Origin: Bacteroidales bacterium | GTDB lineage: Bacteria; Bacteroidota; Bacteroidia; Bacteroidales; P3 | DNA: 47,406 nucleotides | Assembly: GCA_016280915.1 (NCBI GenBank) | Contig: JAEEHQ010000146.1 | Location: 1-47,406, forward strand | Direction: 5' to 3' | The notes under the pieces: model-generated | The model's input: only the letters and a program-made list of their open reading frames with translations | What the model was told of the DNA's origin: nothing | The model's database searches: none | Shown: positions 1 to 5,711 of the stretch, one piece after another | Position numbering within the stretch: position 1 is the first letter of the stretch | Layout: each line of letters opens with the position of its first letter | Made by a program: the position numbers and the translations under genes

Positions 1-11
1 AAAAAAGTGAT

Positions 12-19
12 TACTTTTG
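12..19 (+). promoter_or_regulatory. Bacteroidetes -7 box (TACTTTTG)
   Basis: Exact match to TAnnTTTG, the -7 element of the Bacteroidetes primary sigma factor. It would start a transcript near position 25 with a leader of about 85 bases before the ATG at 112. The -33 element would fall at or before the window start, so it cannot be checked. Confidence 0.6.
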
Positions 20-111
20 CAGCGCCGATTTGGGAATAAAACACCCAATGAGGCGCCCACTCCACAAAACCCCGGGTAAGGTCCGGCGGAGTAGGCTAAA
101 ACAAAAGCGTT
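20..111 (+). promoter_or_regulatory. Structured 5' leader of the DUF6266-like gene
   Basis: The leader folds on paper into two hairpins. The first pairs GCGCC (22-26) with GGCGC (52-56) and, after a symmetrical 3x3 internal loop (GAT/TGA), TTGGG (30-34) with CCCAA (44-48). The second pairs ACTCC (59-63) with GGAGT (88-92) and encloses CCGG (72-75) with CCGG (83-86). I do not recognise a known riboswitch class. It could be a regulatory leader or simply a stable 5' end. Confidence 0.4.
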
Positions 112-990
112 ATGGCTATTCTTTCTGGTATTAACACTCGTCTGCGCGGTTCTGCCAACGACTGGACTTTCTCCCGTCTCAACGGCCAGACCGTTGCCAA
201 ACAAAAAGTCGAGGCGAAGGAAAATCCGAAGCGCACTTTTGCGCAGATGATTCGCCGTGTGCAGTGGGCCAACCTCGTGGCTCTGTATCAAGCTTTCGAG
301 GGCAATCTGCACCCCTCTTTCGAGAACAAGGATGCTCGCGTGAGTGACTACAACGAGTTCATGAGCGCCAACATCGGTGCTGCTCCTGTCTATCTGACCA
401 AGGACCAGGCTCGTCAGGGTGGCTGCGTGGTGGCTGCCTATCAGGTGACCCGTGGTTCGCTGCCCTCCATCATCATGACTGAGGACGCTTCCCATGTGGT
501 TTCCACCGACATTGCACTGGGCAGTCTCACCATTGGTGCAAGCACCGACATCAAGGCTTTCAGCGATGCCGTTGTGCAGAACAACCCCAACTATCGCTAT
601 GGCGACCAGATCACTTGCTTCATCGCCAATCAGACCATGGATGCCGCAACTGGTGTTCCCCGTGTCACCATTGAGGCGCTCGAAATCACCCTTGACGGTG
701 TTGACGACGAGACCATGCTGTATGACATTGTGAATGCTCGCGGTTTCAGCACCGTAAGCGGTAAACTGGGCGCTAGTGCAGCCGTGACTGGCGCTATTGC
801 CTGGATTCACAGCCGTCGATCTGCTTCTGGCACCAAGGTCAGCACCCAGCGCTTCATGGTCAACAACTCCATCCTGTCTGGCTTCCAGACTGAGGATGCT
901 CGCGACAAGGCCATCCTCTCCTATGGTGGCACTCTGTCCGAAGAGTTCTTGACTCCTAACACCCCCGCTGCTCCCGTCGTAAACCCTTAG
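112..990 (+). CDS. DUF6266-like protein of unknown function
   Basis: 292 residues with no signal peptide or membrane segment. The N-terminal part (GQTVAKQKV at about 25-33, then KENPKRTFAQMIRR) resembles the Bacteroidetes DUF6266 pattern, in which a G-x-V-V-[RK] motif is followed by NP-x-T-x-AQ. The rest is not recognised and no function is known. The C-terminus is a Pro/Ala linker (TPNTPAAPVVNP) ending at TAG. Directly before the stop is A_AAC_CCT (981-987), a possible -1 slippery heptamer. Slipping there would fuse the protein to the downstream repeat domain. The start is the ATG that follows the structured leader. Family assignment is moderate. Confidence 0.65.
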   Translation: MAILSGINTRLRGSANDWTFSRLNGQTVAKQKVEAKENPKRTFAQMIRRVQWANLVALYQAFEGNLHPSFENKDARVSDYNEFMSANIGAAPVYLTKDQARQGGCVVAAYQVTRGSLPSIIMTEDASHVVSTDIALGSLTIGASTDIKAFSDAVVQNNPNYRYGDQITCFIANQTMDAATGVPRVTIEALEITLDGVDDETMLYDIVNARGFSTVSGKLGASAAVTGAIAWIHSRRSASGTKVSTQRFMVNNSILSGFQTEDARDKAILSYGGTLSEEFLTPNTPAAPVVNP

Positions 991-995
991 ACGCG

Positions 996-1223
996 GTGAC
1001 GCTCTCATTCAACGTGAGTCCCAACGGTTCGGTAACTGCCAATGGCAACCCCGTTACCAACGAGCAGCAAGTCGACTATGAGCGCGGAACTTTGGTTCAC
1101 CTCCATGCTGAGCCCAACGAAGGTGCAAGCTTCTTAGGGTGGAATAATGGAGAATGGTTTGACGAAGATTGGGACATCACGGCAAATGAGGACGCTGTAA
1201 TCACCGCAGAATTCACTCTGTAA
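996..1223 (+). CDS. InlB-type/bacterial repeat domain, probable out-of-frame extension of the upstream protein
   Basis: 75 residues if started at GTG 996. The sequence VTLSFNVSPNGSVTANG...GASFLGWNNGEW...ITANEDAVITAEF is one complete beta-rich bacterial repeat domain (InlB B-repeat/Flg_new_2 type), usually found as a C-terminal module of surface proteins. The residue at the GTG is a Val that belongs to the first strand, so the domain looks cut at its start rather than independently initiated. There is no signal peptide and no obvious ribosome site. The frame is -1 relative to the upstream gene and stays open back through its stop. It is therefore either a translationally coupled small gene, the product of programmed -1 frameshifting, or the tail of a frameshifted gene. 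Confidence 0.55.
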   Translation: MTLSFNVSPNGSVTANGNPVTNEQQVDYERGTLVHLHAEPNEGASFLGWNNGEWFDEDWDITANEDAVITAEFTL

Positions 1224-1263
1224 GCTTTGTTTCATAACACGATTTTAGAAATTTGGTCTCTCG

Positions 1264-1298
1264 AAAGGGTTGCCGTTTACAGGGCAGCCCTTTGTTTT
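1264..1298 (+). terminator. Intrinsic terminator after the DUF6266-like unit
   Basis: AAAGGGTTGCC (1264-1274) pairs with GGCAGCCCTTT (1283-1293) with one G-T pair and an 8-base loop, followed by GTTTT. It lies 40 bases after the repeat-domain ORF, which suggests that both ORFs share one transcript. Confidence 0.7.
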
Positions 1299-1458
1299 GA
1301 CGCTCGATTTCTCGCAGAAATCGCAGAAAACGCAGAGTTTACTTTCAACTTTCCACTTTCCACTACTCTAAACTTTAAACTCTAAACTCTCAACTTAATT
1401 GTGCCACGTATCACATGTATTACACGGATTTGGCAAGCTAAAGCTTGGTTTTTTTAAA

Positions 1459-1587
1459 CACGAATTATCACGAATTATCATGAATTAACCATGAATGGCT
1501 GGCGCGGACTTTGATTTCTGAGAGTTATTGCTTTACGGATTGCAAATCCTTATAATAGTTTGCGTCAGATTGCAAATCTGCCGCAAC
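1459..1587 (+). repeat. Composite dispersed repeat, copy 1
   Basis: Module B (ACGAATTATCATGAATTAAC, then a block ending GGCTGGCGCGG) is followed after about 15 bases by module A. Module A contains TTACGGATTGCAAATCCTTA and TTTGCGTCAGATTGCAAATC and ends CTGCCGCAAC. The same B-then-A order occurs at 2442-2561 and 18334-18476. Module A holds the imperfect palindrome GGATTG(C/A)AAATCC. Confidence 0.75.
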
Positions 1588-1639
1588 TGAGATTACGGCA
1601 CACCGTGCATGGATATTGAATAAAATTGAATTTACTTAA

Positions 1640-1733
1640 AATTTACTCCGCATTTATGGAAATTTACTTTCTTCTGCTTTAGCAGTATGCTGTTTTGCGC
1701 CTAAAGGCGAATTGAGTAAATACGGAGTAAATT
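1640..1733. repeat. Inverted repeat enclosing two small hairpins
   Basis: AATTTACTCCG (1640-1650) is the exact reverse complement of CGGAGTAAATT (1723-1733). The interior holds AGCA/TGCT and CGCC(taaa)GGCG hairpins, and GAGTAAATT is repeated three times from 1725 on. The branched shape could be an RNA or a decayed element end. No function is assigned. Confidence 0.45.
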
Positions 1734-1944
1734 AACGAGTAAATTAGGAGTAAATTATTTTTGCGCGGTGAAAGTTGTTTAGGCAACTTCTATTTATTGC
1801 TTGCAATAAAAGTCTCCAATTCTTATCAAATTCAAAATACGCAATTTGCAAATTCTCTAATTCTCTAATTCTTGACAAATAAAAAATACTTAAACTATAA
1901 ACTTTCAATAACCTATAAACAATAACCTATAAACTTTACAGAAC

Positions 1945-2013
1945 ATGGTTCAATTTGAAAATGAAAATGCGCCAGGCGCGTACTTAGTTTTGTTTGTTGT
2001 GTACTTTTTATGA
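1945..2013 (+). CDS. Candidate 22-residue hydrophobic microprotein (speculative)
   Basis: An ATG ORF of 22 codons starts MVQFENENAPGAY and ends in a hydrophobic stretch (LVLFVVYFL) followed by TGA. A terminator-like hairpin begins 3 bases after the stop. Its last 11-12 codons plus the hairpin are duplicated almost exactly at 2315-2384. It may be a small membrane peptide or the leftover 3' end of a lost gene whose tail was copied. No promoter matching the consensus is evident just upstream. Confidence 0.2.
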   Translation: MVQFENENAPGAYLVLFVVYFL

Positions 2014-2047
2014 TGGGGCATGTCCTTTATGGGCATGCCCTTTTTGC
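1978..2047 (+). repeat. 70-bp direct repeat with terminator-like hairpin, copy 1
   Basis: Matches 2315-2384 at all but one base (A/G in TACTT[A/G]GTTTTG). It ends with GGGCATG (2016-2022) pairing with CATGCCC (2034-2040) followed by TTTTT, which is a plausible intrinsic terminator. Confidence 0.75.
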
Positions 2048-2080
2048 GTACCCCTAAATATGATCAATCAGACACAAAAA

Positions 2081-2130
2081 GTGTCAAGTGTCAAGTGTCA
2101 AGTGTCATTAAGGAATTTTCGGATTTCTGG
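2081..2130 (+). repeat. GTGTCAA heptamer array with conserved tail, copy 1
   Basis: AGTGTCA units in tandem, followed by a shared tail CATTAAGGA(A/T)TTTTCGG. Related copies lie at about 2390-2425 and 2574-2620. Confidence 0.55.
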
Positions 2131-2243
2131 TTAATCACCGCACTGCGTACGGTGTTATTCATATCACACCCCGTTGGGGTGATTAGTTGAAGTCACTATA
2201 ATAGTTTGCGTCAGAGTCTTTCTGCGTTTTCTGCGTTTTCTGC

Positions 2244-2311
2244 GAGAATTATTGCTTTACGGATTGAAAATCCTTATAATAGTTTGCGTCAGATTGCAAA
2301 TCTGCCGCAAC
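2244..2311 (+). repeat. Module A of the dispersed repeat, solo copy
   Basis: Same module as 1521-1587 (ATTGCTTTACGGATTGAAAA, then TTTGCGTCAGATTGCAAATC, ending CTGCCGCAAC) without module B before it. A truncated piece (CTATAATAGTTTGCGTCAGA) sits just upstream at 2197-2216. Confidence 0.65.
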
Positions 2312-2314
2312 GGG

Positions 2315-2384
2315 GCGTACTTGGTTTTGTTTGTTGTGTACTTTTTATGATGGGGCATGTCCTTTATGGGCATGCCCTTTTTGC
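2315..2384 (+). repeat. 70-bp direct repeat with terminator-like hairpin, copy 2
   Basis: Near-identical to 1978-2047, including the hairpin GGGCATG/CATGCCC and T run. It directly abuts the end of a module A copy, so the two repeats were joined at a sharp boundary. Confidence 0.75.
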
Positions 2385-2441
2385 ATCAATGACTGTCAAC
2401 TGTCATTAAGGATTTTTCGGATTTCGGGTTTTTAATTTTCA

Positions 2442-2561
2442 CACGAATTATCATGAATTAACCATGAATGGCTGGCGCGGGGTTTTATTTCTGAGAGTTA
2501 TTGTTTTTACGGATTGAAAATCCTTATAATAGTTTGCGTCAGATTGCAAATCTGCCGCAAC
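2442..2561 (+). repeat. Composite dispersed repeat, copy 2
   Basis: Module B at 2442-2480 followed by module A at 2494-2561, in the same order and spacing as copy 1. Confidence 0.75.
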
Positions 2562-2622
2562 GTCAGGCGCAAAAGTGTCAAATGTCAAGTGTCAAGTGTC
2601 ATTAAGGATTTTTCGGATTCAT

Positions 2623-2630
2623 TATCTTTG
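2623..2630 (+). promoter_or_regulatory. Orphan -7 box (TATCTTTG)
   Basis: Exact TAnnTTTG match with no gene within 330 bases downstream, only a 10-codon ORF (MGKSFTAFYP) starting about 13 bases later. It may be a remnant of a lost gene or the promoter of an unrecognised small RNA. Confidence 0.35.
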
Positions 2631-2917
2631 TCTAAACGCAAAATGGGGAAATCATTTACGGCTTTTTATCCATGAATGTGGAAATGCGCTTTGAGAATGC
2701 GTAAATATGTGATTTTTCGGATTGAGTATGACTATTTTACTTACATTTAAGCAAAAAAATGGATGAGAGAAAGAATGTGGGAATGCTCTTTAAGAATGTG
2801 TGAACGTGTTAACGAGATAATGCGTTAGTGAAAAAACACGAGGTTCCGCCGTGGGGTGACGGCAATCTGGCTGACAGGGTCTTTATAAAAATATTTTTCC
2901 AATTTCAAAAAAAGTAG

Positions 2918-2925
2918 TACTTTTG
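2918..2925 (+). promoter_or_regulatory. -7 box of the ATPase gene (TACTTTTG)
   Basis: Exact TAnnTTTG match 42 bases before the ATG at 2968, in an AT-rich stretch. No clean TTTG -33 element is seen. Confidence 0.6.
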
Positions 2926-2967
2926 CATTTCGAAAAAATGGATGTATAACCACAAAATCGAAATGCA

Positions 2968-4209
2968 ATGACAATTGAACGACCCAAATATATTGAGCAA
3001 CTGATGAATGCACGTGGCAATGGGTTGGTGAAAATTGTCACAGGCATTCGGCGTTGTGGAAAGTCTTTTCTGTTGAGTACACTTTTTGTCGACGAACTGA
3101 AGAAAGCAGGAAACAGCGAGGACAACATTATGTTTGTCAATATGGACAACATCCGAAGTCGCAAATACCGCAACCCGGAGACCCTGTTGGATGCCGTTGA
3201 GTCGTTTTGCCAACGGTCAAACACAATGCACTATGTCATCATTGACGAGGTGCAGATGGTGGACGATTTCGTTGAACTATTGAACAGCCTGCTGCATATT
3301 CCGAATCTGGATGTTTATGTGACTGGCAGCAACTCTAAGTTTTTGTCAACCGACATAGCCACAGAATTCCGAGGGCGAAGCTTTGAGATACACCTATGGC
3401 CATTGTCGTTTGCCGAATGCATGTCGGCATTCAAGGGTGAAATGGCCGAAGCCTGGGCTTATTACAAAATATATGGAGGATTGCCCGCTTTGATACCGAT
3501 GACCGACGAGGAGAGGGAATCATACCTGAGGCAACTTGCCACCACGGTGTACCTTCGAGACATTGTGGAACGCTACAATGTTGAAAATACTGCTGAGATG
3601 AGAGAACTGATGCGCGTTCTTGCCTCGTCGGTGGGGTCATTGACAAACGCCACCAACATCGCCAATACGTTCAAAAGCAAGAAAAGACTCTCTTTGTCAG
3701 ACAATACAATTAGCAAATATATCAAGTATCTCGAGGAATCATTCCTGTTGGAACGTTGCGTCCGATACGATATCAGGGGCAAGCAATATATTGGTGCCCA
3801 AGCAAAATACTATTTTCAGGACATTGGAATCAGAAATGCGATGCTTTCGTTTCGCCAGAGCGATGACGGACACGTGATGGAAAACATAGTGTATAATGAG
3901 CTACGTGCAAGGGGGTTCAGCGTGGATGTGGGCAACGTGATTGTCAGGCCACAGGGGGAGCCTCGACAGACTTTGGAAGTTGATTTTGTGGCTAACAAAG
4001 GGGGGCAACGCTACTATGTCCAGTCGGCATACCAGATGCTATCAGACGAAAAGATGATACAGGAGAAGCGCTCCCTGCTACATATTAACGACTCATTCAA
4101 GAAGATTTTGCTCACGATGGACCACCAGAAAGTCAGACACGATGAGAATGGTATTGTCACGATGGGCCTAATGCATTTTCTGTCCGACAAAAACAGCCTG
4201 GAGGCGTAA
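2968..4209 (+). CDS. AAA ATPase with DUF4143 C-terminal domain
   Basis: 413 residues, the usual length of the family (AAA_14 + DUF4143). Walker A GIRRCGKS lies at 26-33, Walker B VIIDE at 90-94 and a sensor-like strand YVTGSNSKFLS at about 120-130. The C-terminal third (VENIVYNELRARGF..., EVDFVA, YYVQSAY) has the E...E-x-D-F...Q spacing of the restriction-nuclease-like fold seen in DUF4143. Members are abundant and often strain-specific in Bacteroidetes. Their cellular role is not established, although a nucleic-acid or toxin-like role is often guessed. The gene stands alone between two repeat-rich stretches, consistent with accessory DNA. Start is the ATG after the -7 box at 2918. Confidence 0.85.
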   Translation: MTIERPKYIEQLMNARGNGLVKIVTGIRRCGKSFLLSTLFVDELKKAGNSEDNIMFVNMDNIRSRKYRNPETLLDAVESFCQRSNTMHYVIIDEVQMVDDFVELLNSLLHIPNLDVYVTGSNSKFLSTDIATEFRGRSFEIHLWPLSFAECMSAFKGEMAEAWAYYKIYGGLPALIPMTDEERESYLRQLATTVYLRDIVERYNVENTAEMRELMRVLASSVGSLTNATNIANTFKSKKRLSLSDNTISKYIKYLEESFLLERCVRYDIRGKQYIGAQAKYYFQDIGIRNAMLSFRQSDDGHVMENIVYNELRARGFSVDVGNVIVRPQGEPRQTLEVDFVANKGGQRYYVQSAYQMLSDEKMIQEKRSLLHINDSFKKILLTMDHQKVRHDENGIVTMGLMHFLSDKNSLEA

Positions 4210-4278
4210 ACTTGATGTGCGAACCCACCAAGAAGGGTTCAGCTTCATTTAGGAAATAAGAATTCGTTAATTCGTAAC
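4210..4278. other. Short spacer with small hairpin
   Basis: GAACCC (4221-4226) pairs with GGGTTC (4235-4240) just after the ATPase stop. There is no T run, so it is at best a weak terminator. Confidence 0.35.
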
Positions 4279-4366
4279 GCTCTAGTTTGAATTATGACTG
4301 ATTTTTTGAGAGCACGTCCATTCAGGACGCTTTGAAAAATGATGTTTTGAATGCCCCAGACTGATA

Positions 4367-4434
4367 AAAAGAGGTTGCTCCCATTCGGTCGCGACCCCTA
4401 AGAAAGAGGTTGCTCCCATTCGGTCGCGACCCCT
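4367..4434. repeat. 36-bp tandem duplication with GGTCGCGACC palindrome
   Basis: Two copies (start 4367 and 4403, period 36) of GAGGTTGCTCCCATTCGGTC followed by GCGACCCCT. Each carries the perfect 10-bp palindrome GGTCGCGACC. They lie inside the inverted-repeat element. Confidence 0.8.
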
Positions 4435-4446
4435 TTTTATCTGGGG

Positions 4447-4517
4447 TTTCTTCGAGACGTTGCTGCATCTCGGCATAGCTCGAACGAGTTCGGCTCTGCG
4501 CTCGACTTTGCAACGTT
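4447..4517. other. Structured motif related to the 87-bp tandem repeat at the right end
   Basis: Outer stem ACGTTGC (4457-4463)/GCAACGT (4510-4516) and inner hairpin CGAA (4481-4484)/TTCG (4489-4492). Between and around them lie blocks shared with 47211-47406: TTTCTTCG, CTCGGCATAG and CTCTGC. Stem bases differ between the loci but pairing is kept. The active strand is unknown. Confidence 0.5.
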
Positions 4518-4617
4518 ATTGAAAGTCAGTATCTTCGATACTGTAGAAAAATCAGTCTGTTATTATACTAGAGCGAAAACAATTTGATTGTATTTTTATC
4601 GTTTTTCAATAATTTTT

Positions 4618-4648
4618 TTTGCCAAATGAATAAATAGTTGTATCTTTG
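4618..4648 (+). promoter_or_regulatory. Promoter with -33 TTTG and -7 TATCTTTG
   Basis: TTTG (4618-4621), a 19-base spacer and TATCTTTG (4641-4648) fit the full Bacteroidetes consensus. It serves the membrane protein at 4696 and the HTH gene behind it. Confidence 0.75.
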
Positions 4649-4695
4649 CAGGCGAAAATAAGAAAGGAAATAATTGATTATTAATCCGCATTGGT

Positions 4696-5370
4696 ATGAA
4701 ATCCAACAAGATAAAACAAGTACGCATGCTATATGGTCTCTTTGGGGGCATTCTTTTGGTGTGTTTGGGGTTGTTTTTTTCGAATGTGATTTCGTCGGCT
4801 GATGACAGCCAGGTGGCGCAGATACCTTCGACCGAGGTTGACGAGCATGGTTTTTTCATCACCGACCTTATCGCCCGTGAGCCTCTCTACGCAGAGGTGC
4901 GGGAAGTGGAGGGTACCGCAGAGGGCCTCTCGGCTCGCGCCCATGTGTCGGGATACACGGTGGAGTTCTCTTCGGTGAAGGGAGAATATGGGGGTGATGC
5001 GCGTGCCAGATGGATCCTCATCCTTCAATGGACGGCTCCCATTGCCTTGCTGGCCATCATTGTGCTGGTGAGCATTGTGCTGGTGTCGTTCTACAGGAGT
5101 TCTAAGCGTGGCAGGGTGTTTCCCATCAAGCAGGTGTCGTTGCTGGTGGTGATAGGGGTGCTGGTGATAGCGGTGTCGTTGCTGTCGGACACGCGCGCCT
5201 TCTTGGAGCGCCAGATGGCTGCCGACTTGCTGGAAGGCACCCTGTGGGAACCCAATGCTGCTTTTACCATCCATTTTTCCAATATCTTTTTCGGACTCAC
5301 TATTATCTTCCTATCCTATATCTTTAAGATAGGTGGCGAGATGCAGGAGGAACAGGAACTGACTATTTGA
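4696..5370 (+). CDS. DUF2975-like inner-membrane protein
   Basis: 224 residues with four hydrophobic segments: about 12-33 near the N-terminus, 109-131, 145-163 and 193-212. A soluble region of about 70 residues lies between the first two. This layout and its HTH partner 45 bases downstream match the DUF2975/YoaS-type proteins paired with YozG-type regulators in Firmicutes and Bacteroidetes. Function is unknown; by analogy with other small HTH-membrane protein pairs, the membrane protein may sense an envelope signal. The family call rests on topology and context more than on residues. Confidence 0.6.
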   Translation: MKSNKIKQVRMLYGLFGGILLVCLGLFFSNVISSADDSQVAQIPSTEVDEHGFFITDLIAREPLYAEVREVEGTAEGLSARAHVSGYTVEFSSVKGEYGGDARARWILILQWTAPIALLAIIVLVSIVLVSFYRSSKRGRVFPIKQVSLLVVIGVLVIAVSLLSDTRAFLERQMAADLLEGTLWEPNAAFTIHFSNIFFGLTIIFLSYIFKIGGEMQEEQELTI

Positions 5371-5415
5371 AAGCATGAAGACTGATTGGCAATAACAAAA
5401 TAACAGTAATAAACA

Positions 5416-5619
5416 ATGATAGTCGTTAACCTTGATGTGATGATGGCCAAGCGAAAAGTGTCGCTGACTGACTTGGCTGAGCGTGTGGACTTGACTCCGG
5501 CCAACCTCTCGATATTGAAGACCGGCAAGGCCCGCGCTGTGCGTTTCAGCACGCTGGAGCGCATCTGCAAGGAGCTGGACTGTCAGCCGGGCGACATTTT
5601 GGAATATAGGGAGGAATAG
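5416..5619 (+). CDS. YozG-type Cro/C1 helix-turn-helix regulator
   Basis: 67 residues forming a single HTH domain. It starts MIVVNLDVMMAKRKVSLTDL, with the recognition region LTPANLSILKTGKARAVRFS and ends in the characteristic CQPGDILEY. It is nearly all DNA-binding domain, as is usual for YozG. It follows the DUF2975-like gene in the same direction and is probably co-transcribed; such regulators are expected to control their own operon. No operator is evident. Confidence 0.85.
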   Translation: MIVVNLDVMMAKRKVSLTDLAERVDLTPANLSILKTGKARAVRFSTLERICKELDCQPGDILEYREE

Positions 5620-5711
5620 AGGGAGGATTGTTGGGGTGGAAAGCCCATTTAACTTGGAAACGATAAAAAGAAACAATATAATCTTTATTAAAAATCAAAA
5701 AAATCAAAAAA

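Larger units (their letters stand above)
1224..2967. other. 1.7-kb noncoding repeat island
   Basis: No convincing gene longer than about 25 codons. The stretch is built from short repeated modules: poly-purine/pyrimidine runs, a composite REP-like unit, a 70-bp repeat that ends in a terminator-like hairpin, and GTGTCAA heptamer arrays. Two related 30-odd-base blocks near 2675-2705 and 2775-2810 each start with GAATGTGG. Several modules recur at 18.2-18.5 kb. Such islands usually mark old insertion sites or decayed genes. Confidence 0.7.
4279..4574. mobile_element. MITE-like element with terminal inverted repeats
   Basis: About 296 bp with imperfect inverted ends of about 34 bp. The left end GCTCTAGT...GACTGATTTTT (4279-4308) matches the reverse complement of the right end, which ends ...CTAGAGC at 4574. 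Each end is followed inward by a small hairpin (CGTCC/GGACG at 4315-4329; CAGTATC/GATACTG at 4527-4543). The middle holds a 36-bp tandem duplication and a structured core. No transposase gene is present and I see no clear target-site duplication. Together with the spacers it accounts for the 486-bp gene-free gap here. Confidence 0.5.

Noticed and set aside
2206..2409. 67-codon frame in the repeat island
   Set aside because: Composed of repeat modules A and the 70-bp repeat; a by-product of repetitive sequence.
4282..4513. Two overlapping minus-strand frames of about 64 codons
   Set aside because: They read through the inverted-repeat element, including its tandem duplication, and have no independent support.
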